Source: an uncultured Alistipes sp. (GTDB lineage: Bacteria > Bacteroidota > Bacteroidia > Bacteroidales > Rikenellaceae). Taken from it: a stretch of DNA of 64,000 bases. Below are positions 16,701 to 24,265 of this stretch, piece after piece. The DNA is taken from contig CAJGEC010000002.1 in assembly GCA_904502285.1 (NCBI GenBank), positions 61,019-125,018 on the forward strand, given 5' to 3'. A program made the position numbers and the translations under genes. Numbering within the stretch: the first letter of the stretch is position 1; every line of letters starts with the position of its first letter. The notes beneath the pieces were generated by a model. That model searched no databases. It was not told the origin of the DNA and saw only the letters and a program-made list of their open reading frames with translations.

Positions 16701-17508
16701 CAGCAACAGCGTCGTTGATAGTGAAGAATACGTCCTTAACCTCACCTGCCTTAACATAAACCTGTGCGCGTGCAGAGTTGAACTCGATAAGCTCAGCCTT
16801 AGTCACGTTAAGCTCAGAACCGTCACCCAAAGTGAAAGTAACGGTGCCATCACCATTATCCTTAACACCAGTGAAGAGCTGTGCACCTGCTGCAGAAGCA
16901 TCCAAACCAGACTCTACCCAAGTTTCACCACCGTCGATAGATACCTCGATCTTCATAGTCTCGGTATTTACGCGGAACTGTGGTGCGATAGGCTCCTCTG
17001 GCTGATAAGGATTGTCACATACGTCGTCATCCTGATCGTTACCATCGTAAACAGCTACCTTCTCGCCATTAACGAGGAACCACTCCTTGAACTCGCCCTT
17101 CTCATAAACTGCCCAGTAAAGAACACCGTTATCCTCTGCAATTGAGAGGTAAGTGTTAGTGTCGGTGTCAGTATCAACTACACCACACTCTGGGTAAACA
17201 TTGAAAGTTGTACCGTCAGACAATGTAACAGTAGTTACACCGTTTGCAGTCTCAACCTTAGTAACAACAGTCTTGCCATTGATAAGAGACTCCAATGCCT
17301 CAACCTCCTGTGCAAGCTGATCCTCCAATGCAGCAACGCGCTCTGTCAATGCTGCGAGGTCCTTCTCAACCTTATCAACCTCCTGCTGAACCTTGTTGAG
17401 ATTGTCCTTTATAGCTGAATCGTCATAAGAACACGATGCAGCCAATGTCATAGATGCTATAACAGCAGTAGCTACGACCGACTTGAGGGTTGTAAAAAAT
17501 TTCCTCAT
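13759..17508 (-). CDS. Very large surface lipoprotein with coiled-coil N terminus and FN3-like modules
   Basis: A 1249-residue lipoprotein. The signal sequence ends in MTLAASC with lipobox Cys26, followed by SYDDS, an acidic stretch like the Bacteroidota lipoprotein export signal, so surface display is likely. Residues about 32-76 form a heptad-rich coiled coil (LNKVQQEVDKVEKDLAALTE), followed by a short NGxTVTxxDG-type beta domain; this combination resembles the DUF4988/PL29-type N-terminal domain. The rest is beta-rich with several aromatic, FN3-like modules, and an EPEPEPEPEP linker near residue 1028. No enzyme motif was recognised. It stands alone between a minus-strand promoter (17593-17624) and terminator. 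Possible roles are adhesion, glycan binding or surface-layer scaffolding; none is shown by the sequence. Confidence 0.85.
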   Translation of the reverse strand: MRKFFTTLKSVVATAVIASMTLAASCSYDDSAIKDNLNKVQQEVDKVEKDLAALTERVAALEDQLAQEVEALESLINGKTVVTKVETANGVTTVTLSDGTTFNVYPECGVVDTDTDTNTYLSIAEDNGVLYWAVYEKGEFKEWFLVNGEKVAVYDGNDQDDDVCDNPYQPEEPIAPQFRVNTETMKIEVSIDGGETWVESGLDASAAGAQLFTGVKDNGDGTVTFTLGDGSELNVTKAELIEFNSARAQVYVKAGEVKDVFFTINDAVADINVMNQPLGWKAEVALAPVAEEDEDNVDPGMGILAAGGTEFVLKVSAPSNDFVKSGYAEKHGFIQVHFNTEAGACKVAKLAVDLAEITLDVDKAGNITIENSWVDTFMATDLLTGQTYEATEFNNFYVGVLRYFDYTGDFLADEKRGVDIVGGYSNNLGYSIEAFQVPAYEEGVCEKHTIHTSVKELVESDLNYYDITYEGESFVVFVIPTDSTTGEYNMEGAVFADFKQLTVKLEVAETTWNNVYFNAALLGGSEYNVMPASESEVNNYIEYGYCENVEGYFKLQFDQYIEYQDYDYTFGWQRKGDVVDPHISLSDLVPGLYFEATPDTTYYLAIFAKEEGRTEYTSDDVKIFTFTTEPIVEAETPAEYALVEGEDFGYFQLHYVLSVPNNTDTVYYKWCDPTDEVFESDETLMNALINGYSSHSEWNDGYSFDVSTNVGAPGTTKKFALLIVDTEGNYTLAVEEFTSPVPVYTTAELAIESVDFTTTAATINVSGLEGLELKKAVAYLVSTDANSYYVKSEADLKDLALSTNWMYRQLEDFTNGIVYDASAIQTADYKYELVPGKTYRVALGLVFTDNTIAQTLYGEFTYPAEEQPEQPEQPGDEVVYTSADATGDIYYSDYYVNLYGSNGDKVVMNFYGISEYDTFFIPEGTYDFGGWAGAVYTGGYSYILHSDSTRDDIHSGTVAVSEVDGKYRLEIEAKVGDTYAAFSAVYEGAITGLILPSQYIAPEPEPEPEPVGFDAVRAEYDNKMELYEYNGGDAEYAFWLYDENNNYIEVICEFGPHTGWDYVYSAKKVIDGVSVAATSVQTQAPSEYECEAGEKYFVVVATFEDGTSVEFKNQLPAVEVNYLGEGSNYAPGSENPGVGGGDESSDVYPTIYGVESTLEEDWGETEVKFYIDENFSQYHRVSFTECPLTEGVKTSYTKQFSSIAGKGTTVAAINIEVSKNADGNLVFIGTITGEDGTVYHIDTTNAEML

Positions 17509-17592
17509 AGTGTTAAAGATTTTAGTTAATAAATTAGTTAGTTATAGTGTCAAAGTTTACACGACAGGGGACAATTCCCCCGATAATCAATG

Positions 17593-17624
17593 CAAATTTA
17601 AGTAAAAATTTCTGAATTATGCAA
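17593..17624 (-). promoter_or_regulatory. Promoter of the 1249-residue lipoprotein gene
   Basis: On the minus strand TTG (complement of 17622-17624) and TAAATTTG (complement of 17593-17600) are 21 bp apart, a good Bacteroidota promoter, leaving a 5' leader of about 80 nt. Confidence 0.6.
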
Positions 17625-17734
17625 CATCTTTGCAATATTTTTTCACACAAATCGCAATTTTATTCCAATATATTCTTTCGGAAATAGGAGAGTATTTTTT
17701 CATTTCAGCATATACACAACTACAATATTTTTAT

Positions 17735-17742
17735 TAACTTTG
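17735..17742 (+). promoter_or_regulatory. -7 element for the BACON-like lipoprotein gene
   Basis: TAACTTTG at 17735-17742 matches TAnnTTTG, 70 bp before the ATG at 17812. No clear -33 TTG is present. The rest of the 303-bp gap from 17509 is AT-rich with no gene. Confidence 0.45.
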
Positions 17743-17811
17743 TCGCCCGAATGAGAATTTATTAAAAATATCACATCGCGATCAATTTATTTTAAATATA
17801 AGTAATAGAGT

Positions 17812-19122
17812 ATGAAACGATCTATCTTTGCACTTATCGCACTGATTGCAGCAGTGGCTGTAGCCTGCGAAAAGCCTGTGGCCCCAAGCGAGCCAAACAA
17901 CAACTCTCCACTAACACTGACCTCAGAAGCAACAATCAACGTGCCATCCGAGGGCGGCAACTTCACAATCACATACGACCTCCAGGCCGATGAGAGCGAA
18001 ACAGCCTGGGCCGTAGTGGACAACACCGAGGTAGTGACAGCAATGAACTACGAGTCGCGCGGATATGTGCGAATCCACGTCTCGGAGAACACAACCCTCA
18101 CAAGCCGCAAGGCAACAGTTTTGGTGAGCTACAAGACATATTGCTTCAACGTGGAGGTCATCCAAGAGCCTAAGGTTCAGGGCTCTACACTGCAAACCGT
18201 AGAGGCAGACACCCTCATAGGCTCATACGACGACACCTCCATTGCGGGTATGGGACGATACTGGGTAATCCTCACCGATGGAGGCATCGTGAACGGCAAC
18301 ACCGTGAGAAACTCAGAGTTCTTCCGTCTCGACATCCTCGCCCCACTATCACAAGACCCTCACAACGCCCGTGTACCCGACGGAAAGTACACGCTCGACG
18401 CGTCTAACAGCTTCAACATCAACACAATAATCAATGTCGGCGACACCGACTACGTACTCGTAGATGGCAACAACGAGGCGTGGTCGTCTTCATTCACCTA
18501 CGCAGAGTTGGAGGTAGTGGGTAACAAGTTCACCCTCACAGCAGAGGTGCAGAACGATGAATTGCGCACTACAACAGAGTATTACGTGACCTTCGAGGGC
18601 AACTACTCGCTCACCTACAACGAGGTGGCTGACCACGTTTCTACCCTCGACAGCGACTACGAAATAGACCTCGCAAACTGCGCAGGTACATTGACGTGCT
18701 TTGGCGACTACTGGAAGTGCGGCTTCTGCAACTGGCAGATCGAGTTCGTATGCGACGACGGTCTCAAGCAAGGAACATACCTCGTACTCGACTTCTTGAC
18801 CGACGACGTACTCAGCGGCGCATCGGGAATTGCAGGAACATACACCTCAACAGGCTTCTCGGCAGAGGATGAGACAAAGCCCGACTTCAAGGCATACACC
18901 TTTGTCCCTGGTTTCTCAATCAGCGACGACAACCAGTTCATAATGGGCTCAGTAGTAATCGAATACGCTAATGGAGAGGGCGTAGACCAGGCCCCAATCT
19001 TTGATGGCACAATGACCATCACCGACAACGGCGGCGACAACTACACCATCGTTATTGACGCTAAGGATGATGCCAACCCAGCACACAAGGTAACTCTAAA
19101 CTGGACAGGTAGACTATTCTAA
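17812..19122 (+). CDS. Lipoprotein with BACON-like domain
   Basis: A 436-residue lipoprotein: signal peptide with lipobox AVAVAC (Cys19), followed by EKP. Residues about 35-110 match the BACON pattern: a TINVPSEGGNFTITYD strand pair, then a segment on self-reinforcing values ending in ATVLVSYKTYCFNVEVIQEP. BACON domains are often found in Bacteroidota surface glycan-processing proteins. The remaining 300 residues are beta-rich with DGTMTITDNGGDNYTIV near the C terminus, a pattern seen in other uncharacterised Bacteroidales lipoproteins. No catalytic motif was seen. It is a single gene with its own terminator. Confidence 0.82.
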   Translation: MKRSIFALIALIAAVAVACEKPVAPSEPNNNSPLTLTSEATINVPSEGGNFTITYDLQADESETAWAVVDNTEVVTAMNYESRGYVRIHVSENTTLTSRKATVLVSYKTYCFNVEVIQEPKVQGSTLQTVEADTLIGSYDDTSIAGMGRYWVILTDGGIVNGNTVRNSEFFRLDILAPLSQDPHNARVPDGKYTLDASNSFNINTIINVGDTDYVLVDGNNEAWSSSFTYAELEVVGNKFTLTAEVQNDELRTTTEYYVTFEGNYSLTYNEVADHVSTLDSDYEIDLANCAGTLTCFGDYWKCGFCNWQIEFVCDDGLKQGTYLVLDFLTDDVLSGASGIAGTYTSTGFSAEDETKPDFKAYTFVPGFSISDDNQFIMGSVVIEYANGEGVDQAPIFDGTMTITDNGGDNYTIVIDAKDDANPAHKVTLNWTGRLF

Positions 19123-19142
19123 CCGAGTCCATCAAAGAGATT

Positions 19143-19168
19143 AAGGGCTATCTTTCGGGGTAGCCCTT
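19143..19168 (+). terminator. Terminator after the BACON-like lipoprotein gene
   Basis: AAGGGCTA (19143-19150) pairs with TAGCCCTT (19161-19168), followed by TGTTGTTTTT. Confidence 0.75.
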
Positions 19169-19174
19169 TGTTGT

Positions 19175-19355
19175 TTTTAGGCACGCGAAACTCGAAAAAG
19201 CGGAGTTTACTTGAACGTAAATGAGCATTTTGAGAGCAAGCGTAACGCAGAAGTAGCGAGAAACTGTATAGCAAGGACTAATTTTAGGCACGCGAAACTC
19301 GAAAAAGCGGAGTTTACTTGAACGTAAATGAGCATTTTAAGAGTGAGCGTAACGC
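19175..19355. repeat. 74-bp direct repeat pair
   Basis: Copy 1 at 19175-19248 and copy 2 at 19282-19355 begin TTTTAGGCACGCGAAACTCG and end GAGCGTAACGC or CAAGCGTAACGC. The first 57 bases are identical and only three bases differ in the last 17 (copy 1 GAGAGCAAG, copy 2 AAGAGTGAG). The unit contains short hairpins: AAACTC/GAGTTT, TTTAC/GTAAA and GCG/CGC. No open reading frame covers it. Confidence 0.88.
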
Positions 19356-19382
19356 CAAAGGAGCCTTGCTATACAGTTTCTC
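19258..19382. repeat. 19-bp perfect inverted repeat enclosing the second direct-repeat copy
   Basis: GAGAAACTGTATAGCAAGG at 19258-19276 is the exact reverse complement of 19364-19382, with 87 bp between that contain direct-repeat copy 2. In RNA this would be a long stem closing a multi-hairpin loop; in DNA it resembles a small non-autonomous element. No transposase gene is present. Confidence 0.88.
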
Positions 19383-19392
19383 CCTGAAAAAT

Positions 19393-19423
19393 TTGGTGCT
19401 TTTATAGAAATAATGTACTTTTG
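19393..19423 (+). promoter_or_regulatory. Promoter of the 754-residue lipoprotein gene
   Basis: TTG (19393-19395) and TACTTTTG (19416-19423) are 20 bp apart, a near-ideal Bacteroidota promoter, about 98 bp before the ATG. It begins 11 bp beyond the inverted repeat. Confidence 0.7.
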
Positions 19424-19521
19424 TACATTGGTAAGTATGCGTTCGAGTATAGCAAGATTCAACACTCTTTGCAAAAAGCAAAATAACAAGATACTTTACA
19501 ACTTAATTAAACAAACTAACT

Positions 19522-21786
19522 ATGAAAAGATTCAATTGGTTAATGGCGATGTTGGCAGTGGTAACACTCGCTTTTGTCGCTTGTGAGAATTCTGATGTTC
19601 CACAGCCTGGCACAGACCAGCCTGGACCAGACCAGCCTGGACCAGACCAGCCTGGCACAACAACGGGCTTGACATTCGAGGTAACTCTTGGCGAGATCAC
19701 CTCTTCTTCGGTTACATACAGCGTAACCCCTTCAGATCTTGAGGCTGAGTACCTCTGCGTTATCTATGACGTGGAGAGCGCTGACGACTTCACTAAGGAT
19801 GAGTATCTCATCGCTACACTCTACCAGGAGCTTGAGGCTGAGGCTCGTACAACTGGTAAGACATTTGCTGAGTTTATGCCTGAGGTAGTGGACAAGGGTG
19901 TAATTACCGACGTTAAGGTATCACGTCTCGCACCAGAGAGCGACTACTACATCATCGTATTCGGTGTAGACCCTGCAAAGAACTACGAGGCTACAACAAA
20001 GGCGCTCAAGACAAAGTTCACTACTGCTGAGGCCGCTACCCTCGCTACTACTTTCGAGATCAAGACCGAGGTAGATGGCAACAGCGCTACCTACACCGTA
20101 ACCCCTTCGAACGACGAGGATATCTGGTACTTCTACACATTGCCTAAGGCTACATTCGACGCATACACCGACCCAGAGGGCGGTTACAGAATGAGCCAGA
20201 AGGAGTTCATGCTCTACTGCCTCGAAATGGACATCAACAACTGGCGTTCAGCAGGATACTCAGATAATGCAATTATGAACAACATCTTCCACAAGGGTGA
20301 GCTTACCCTTGAGGCTAAGGACCTTATTGCAAACGCTGAGTATATCAATATGGTTTCTGGCTTCTTCGTGACTGAGGATGGTCAGGTAACTATCGCTACT
20401 GAGCCTTATACTACAACCTACACCACTGGCGACGTTAAGGCTAAAAACATCTCTTTCGATATCTCTGTTACAGACATCGAGGCGATTAAGGCAGCTATCA
20501 AGGTTACCCCTTCTAACAACAAGGATACATACTGCTGGATGTGCGGCGCATGGGATGGCGAGCAGAGCGCTGAGGATGTTATGAACGGCATCGTTGCTCA
20601 GTATGGCGGTTGGATGAACAGTGGTATGATGCTCTACACTGGTGTTCAGGACTACACTGGTGGCCCAGGCAGTTCGTACAAGTATTCATTGCCATCGCCT
20701 GATACCGACTACTACGTTATCGCATTCGGTTACGCTGGTGGTATCACTTCAGAGCCTGAGATGGTTACATTCCGCTCAGCAAAGGCTGGCGACCCAGAGG
20801 ATACTACATTCACAATGACAGCTTCGAATATCACCCCTTATAGCGCTGATATCGAGCTCAAGACAAGCGACACCTCTACATTCTACGTTGTAGATGTTTG
20901 CAACCCTGCAGACTTCGACGAGGAGACTATCATCGATGTTCTCGACGCAGGGTTCGATGAGACTCTCGCAATGTACAGAGAGATGGACAATCCAAACACT
21001 ACTCCTCTCGACATTCTGAGCCTCCTCTACTATCGTGGCAACCAGAATATCAACGGAAGTGGCTTCACCCCTAACACTACTCTTATGGGCTTCGTAGCTG
21101 CTCTCTCATTCGAGACTGGTCACGTAGTTAAGCTCCACAAGTTCGAGAATCTCTTCACTACTGAGGAGGTCGGCTCTATCACCCCTACAGTAGAGATCGT
21201 AGGTCACTACTCTGGCGACGAGGAGAATGGTAGCGTATTTGGCCAGCCAGCAGCAACTAAGGGTAAGGCTATCTCAGTTGTTAAGTATAGTGGCTTTGAT
21301 GGTGCTCGTTCACTCTTTACCACCATGGTAGGTGACGACGTGACAAACCTTAACGAGTACCCTGACCCAGCTTTGTGGCGAGTGGCGACTGGCCTATGGG
21401 AGAGCACTAAGCTTAGCGAGCCATATAGCTTCTATGTTGCTGAGTGGGATGTTGTACAGACTGGCTTGGCATACGCTATAGACAATGATGGTCTTATTGG
21501 TGGTATCGGCCGTGCTTACTCTTGTGCAACTGCAGAGAACAAGGGCGACATCAACGAGTTGAAGGCTTTGGTTGATGAGTTGAATGCTGCATCTGGCAAG
21601 TCAAGCAAGTCATTCTATATGCCTGAGTCAGTAGTTATTGGCAAGAACACAGGCATCACCTTGACCTTCGAGAGCGCAGAGGTTGAGATGCCTACATTCG
21701 AGGCTAAGGCTGAGCCTAAGAGCGTGGAGGTTGAGGCATTCACACCTTCATATAACGCAACTTACATCCGCCCATTCTATATGTAA
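19522..21786 (+). CDS. Large lipoprotein with PGTDQPG linker and FN3-like modules
   Basis: A 754-residue lipoprotein with signal peptide and lipobox AFVAC (Cys21), followed by ENSD. Residues 27-45 form a Pro/Gly/Asp/Gln linker, encoded by a 15-bp tandem repeat (19606-19655), that should hold the mature protein away from the membrane. Three or more FN3-like beta modules follow, each with strands of the type SVTYSVTPSD, SATYTVTPSN and AAIKVTPSN, near residues 60, 190 and 320, suggesting internal duplication. No catalytic residues were recognised. Its nearest neighbours are two other large surface lipoprotein genes, but each has its own promoter and terminator. Confidence 0.83.
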   Translation: MKRFNWLMAMLAVVTLAFVACENSDVPQPGTDQPGPDQPGPDQPGTTTGLTFEVTLGEITSSSVTYSVTPSDLEAEYLCVIYDVESADDFTKDEYLIATLYQELEAEARTTGKTFAEFMPEVVDKGVITDVKVSRLAPESDYYIIVFGVDPAKNYEATTKALKTKFTTAEAATLATTFEIKTEVDGNSATYTVTPSNDEDIWYFYTLPKATFDAYTDPEGGYRMSQKEFMLYCLEMDINNWRSAGYSDNAIMNNIFHKGELTLEAKDLIANAEYINMVSGFFVTEDGQVTIATEPYTTTYTTGDVKAKNISFDISVTDIEAIKAAIKVTPSNNKDTYCWMCGAWDGEQSAEDVMNGIVAQYGGWMNSGMMLYTGVQDYTGGPGSSYKYSLPSPDTDYYVIAFGYAGGITSEPEMVTFRSAKAGDPEDTTFTMTASNITPYSADIELKTSDTSTFYVVDVCNPADFDEETIIDVLDAGFDETLAMYREMDNPNTTPLDILSLLYYRGNQNINGSGFTPNTTLMGFVAALSFETGHVVKLHKFENLFTTEEVGSITPTVEIVGHYSGDEENGSVFGQPAATKGKAISVVKYSGFDGARSLFTTMVGDDVTNLNEYPDPALWRVATGLWESTKLSEPYSFYVAEWDVVQTGLAYAIDNDGLIGGIGRAYSCATAENKGDINELKALVDELNAASGKSSKSFYMPESVVIGKNTGITLTFESAEVEMPTFEAKAEPKSVEVEAFTPSYNATYIRPFYM
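19606..19655 (+). repeat. 15-bp coding tandem repeat
   Basis: Units starting CCTGG(C/A)(A/C)CAGACCAG at 19606, 19621 and 19636, plus a partial fourth unit, encode repeating P-G-x-D-Q. The 15-bp unit keeps the frame, so copy number changes would only lengthen or shorten the linker. Confidence 0.85.
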
Positions 21787-21815
21787 TATATAGGTGTGGC
21801 TGTAAGCCCACGAAC

Positions 21816-21843
21816 GAAGGGGTGTCCGACTGGACACCCCTTC
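21816..21843 (+). terminator. Terminator after the 754-residue lipoprotein gene
   Basis: GAAGGGGTGTCC (21816-21827) pairs perfectly with GGACACCCCTTC (21832-21843), loop GACT, followed by TTCTGTTTGTT. Confidence 0.85.
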
Positions 21844-21970
21844 TTCTGTTTGTTGTGGTCGTAAGGCGATGTCTTGCCAACAGCACTATATGGGATTTAA
21901 CGGATTTAGGTATAGGCTTACGCCACTCGATAACATAACACGGGGTTGTATCTCGACAGCATTACAATCC

Positions 21971-22015
21971 TCCCTAAATTCCCTAATCTCCCTATATTCC
22001 CTGTATTCCCTATCA
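21971..22015. repeat. 9-bp tandem repeat, five copies
   Basis: Five consecutive 9-bp units of TCCCTAAAT type (TCCCTAATC, TCCCTATAT, TCCCTGTAT, TCCCTATCA) with exact period. It is related in sequence and period to the array at 13571-13624. The gap 21787-22119 otherwise holds only the two terminators. Confidence 0.82.
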
Positions 22016-22071
22016 CCCTTTAGCCCATAAAAGCGCAGAGCAACCCAAGCCCTCTCTGCCTAAACGACAAA

Positions 22072-22095
22072 GGGGTTGCCCTTGTGGACAACCCC
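22072..22095 (-). terminator. Terminator of the pyrH-tlpA-frr operon
   Basis: GGGGTTG (22072-22078) pairs with CAACCCC (22089-22095) in the 40 bp after the frr stop codon on the minus strand. The T run is poor, so confidence is moderate. Confidence 0.5.
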
Positions 22096-22119
22096 CTATC
22101 GCTGTGTGTGACAGACCAT

Positions 22120-22677
22120 TTACACGGTCATCACCTCTTTCTCCTTCTTCTCAAGCTCTACGTCGAGGAGTTTGGTGTACTTCTCAAGGAGTTTCTGTAC
22201 CTGTGCCTCGCCATCCTTCTGCTCGTCCTCGGCCATACCATCCTTGACAGCCTTCTTGAATGCCTCAACAGCATCACGACGCGCGTTACGGAGGCTGATA
22301 CGTGCGGTCTCACCCTCAGCCTTCACCTTCTTAACGATCTCCTTACGACGATCCTCAGTGAGTGGTGGAATAGAGAGGCGGATATGCTCACCATTATTAG
22401 ATGGTGTCAAGCCAATGTTAGAGTCGATGATAGCCTTCTCGATAGGACGAATCATATTCTTATCCCAAGGCTGGATGAGGATAGTCTTAGCATCTGGCAC
22501 AGTGACACTCGCTACGCCCGATACAGGGGTCTGTGAGCCATAGTAATCAACGAAAACGCCATTAAGAACATTTACCGACGCCTTACCAGCACGGATGTTG
22601 AGGAGCTCCTCGGTGAGGTGATCAACGGCACGTTGCATACGGTCCGCAACCTCAGTCATAATAGTCTTAGTATCCAT
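22120..22677 (-). CDS. frr: Ribosome recycling factor
   Basis: From ATG 22675-22677 the protein has 185 residues, the standard length of ribosome recycling factor, opening MDTKTIMTEVADRMQRAVDH. The family signatures LLNIRAGKASVNVLNGV, PDAKTILIQPWD, AIIDSNIGLTPSNNGEHIRLSIPPLTEDRRKE and the helical C-terminal half are present. With EF-G it splits the post-termination ribosome. An upstream in-frame start at 22725 would add 16 residues with no family match, so it was rejected. It is the last gene of the leftward pyrH-tlpA-frr group. Confidence 0.95.
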   Translation of the reverse strand: MDTKTIMTEVADRMQRAVDHLTEELLNIRAGKASVNVLNGVFVDYYGSQTPVSGVASVTVPDAKTILIQPWDKNMIRPIEKAIIDSNIGLTPSNNGEHIRLSIPPLTEDRRKEIVKKVKAEGETARISLRNARRDAVEAFKKAVKDGMAEDEQKDGEAQVQKLLEKYTKLLDVELEKKEKEVMTV

Positions 22678-22702
22678 AGTATCTTTTCTGTTTGTTATTT
22701 CT

Positions 22703-23296
22703 CTATTTCTGCAACGACTCAGCAATGGCTACACCAATCTCCTGAGCAATCTGCTCGTCGTAGCCCACAGCAACGTAGACCACCTCGCCCTCACGGTTGA
22801 TAACCACACTGCGAGGAACATAGTTAGAAGCATACTTCGAGTAGATAGATTGGTCTGCATCCAAGCCAACGGGGAAGCCGTAGCCCATCTTCTCGATGAA
22901 CTTCTCGACAGTCTCGCGCTTCTCGCCACGAGAGATAGGCAACACCACCAAATCGCTACCCGCAAAGCGATCGATGACACCCTCCTGCATATGCGACATC
23001 TCCTGACGACAAGGAGGACACCACGTAGCCCAGAAACTTACCAACACCACCTTGCCACGTAACGACGACAACGTAACCCTCTTGCCATCAAGCATCTCGA
23101 CGGTGAAGTCAGGGGCTACATCGCCAGCGTGGATGAGAGTTGTAGACTCTATATCCTGAGGTTGCTGTACAGCACTATTTGCGCTCGCCTCAACGGGCCA
23201 AAAGATGATTGCTGCAACAAGTGCCAAGAGTATAACGAGCATCGCTACCAACGAAGTAGTAGAGCCACGCTTAGTGTGTTTTGTCTTATTTGCCAT
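22703..23296 (-). CDS. TlpA-like membrane-anchored thioredoxin
   Basis: A 197-residue protein with one N-terminal membrane segment (about residues 16-33) and a periplasmic thioredoxin domain. APDFTVEMLDGKRVTLSSL and the active site WCPPC (92-96) identify the TlpA/ResA/AhpC-TSA group. These proteins reduce disulphides in the periplasm, for example in cytochrome maturation. It lies between pyrH and frr, which are adjacent in many bacteria; the 52-bp and 25-bp spacings suggest one transcript. The substrate is unknown. Confidence 0.88.
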   Translation of the reverse strand: MANKTKHTKRGSTTSLVAMLVILLALVAAIIFWPVEASANSAVQQPQDIESTTLIHAGDVAPDFTVEMLDGKRVTLSSLRGKVVLVSFWATWCPPCRQEMSHMQEGVIDRFAGSDLVVLPISRGEKRETVEKFIEKMGYGFPVGLDADQSIYSKYASNYVPRSVVINREGEVVYVAVGYDEQIAQEIGVAIAESLQK

Positions 23297-23348
23297 AACG
23301 TCATTAATTTTAAGTTAAACCATTTAGTTGTCCAACACGAACAACACG

Positions 23349-24065
23349 CTAATCGGTAACTACAGTGCCGATATTCTCGCCAGCCACTACCTTAACAAGG
23401 TTGCCCTGAGTATCCATATCGAAGACAATCAACGAGAGGTGGTTCTCACGGCACAACGTGAAGGCTGTCTGATCCATAATCTTGAGTCTACGAGCAAGCA
23501 CCTCGTCGAAGGTGATAGTGTCGAACTTTGTTGCCGTAGGATCCTTCTCCGGATCGGCAGTGTAGATACCATCAACGCGCGTTCCCTTGAACATAACGTC
23601 TGCTTCAATCTCTATACCACGCAAGACAGAGGCGGTATCGGTAGAGAAGTATGGGTTAGAGGTACCACCACCAATGATAACAACATAGCCAGCCTCAAGG
23701 TACTCAAGAGCCTTAGCCTTAGAGTAAAACTCTCCGATAGGCTCCATACGAATCGAGGTAAGCACCTTAGTCTTAACACCCTGCGACTCCAACGCCGACT
23801 GCAAAGCCAACGAGTTGATGATAGTTGCAAGCATTCCCATCTGGTCACCCTTAACACGGTCGAAACCACGACCCGCACCCTGGATGCCTCTGAAAATATT
23901 TCCTCCGCCAATGACGATACCAATCTCTACACCCAACGCCTTAATCTGCTTAATCTCCTGGGCATAAGCGTTTAGCACCTCTACATCGTGACCATAATTC
24001 TGTTTTCCCTGCAACGACTCACCACTGAGCTTGAGCAGTATTCTGCGATATTTTGCTGTAGCCAT
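23349..24065 (-). CDS. pyrH: UMP kinase
   Basis: The 238-residue length and motifs match bacterial UMP kinase of the amino acid kinase family: RILLKLSGESL near residue 7, IVIGGGNIFRG near residue 50, GDQMGMLATIINSLALQ near residue 71, GGGTSNPYFSTDTASVLRG near residue 131, and AIKGTRVDG-like FKGTRVDGIY with DPEKDPTA near 163. It phosphorylates UMP to UDP with ATP and is hexameric and usually regulated by GTP and UTP. It is the first gene of a leftward operon with a good promoter 30-60 bp upstream. Confidence 0.96.
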   Translation of the reverse strand: MATAKYRRILLKLSGESLQGKQNYGHDVEVLNAYAQEIKQIKALGVEIGIVIGGGNIFRGIQGAGRGFDRVKGDQMGMLATIINSLALQSALESQGVKTKVLTSIRMEPIGEFYSKAKALEYLEAGYVVIIGGGTSNPYFSTDTASVLRGIEIEADVMFKGTRVDGIYTADPEKDPTATKFDTITFDEVLARRLKIMDQTAFTLCRENHLSLIVFDMDTQGNLVKVVAGENIGTVVTD

Positions 24066-24091
24066 ATCTCACTTACTATTTATTGATTATG

Positions 24092-24122
24092 CGAAGGTAA
24101 TAATTTTTGGGTAAAAATACAA
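24092..24122 (-). promoter_or_regulatory. Promoter of pyrH-tlpA-frr
   Basis: On the minus strand TTG (complement of 24120-24122) and TACCTTCG (complement of 24092-24099) are 20 bp apart, matching the Bacteroidota -33/-7 pattern. Confidence 0.65.
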
Positions 24123-24203
24123 TCTTTCACCGATAGTTTTTGATTTTTAATGAGCGATGTATGGTTTTTGAGATTATGTAGAGGCTATCTATTAAAAAAT
24201 TCG

Positions 24204-24211
24204 TATATTTG
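24204..24211 (+). promoter_or_regulatory. -7 element of dxs
   Basis: TATATTTG at 24204-24211, a perfect TAnnTTTG element 54 bp before the dxs start; no clear TTG at -33. Confidence 0.5.
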
Positions 24212-24265
24212 TAAGTTGATTGCTGTGATATTTACACATTGTAATCGGATAGATTTATTGATAGA

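Noticed and set aside
16498..17145. Plus-strand open frame inside the large lipoprotein gene
   Set aside because: Antisense shadow; lipoprotein frame has signal peptide, lipobox and coiled coil.
22678..22725. Upstream start of frr
   Set aside because: It adds 16 residues without match to the 185-residue family.
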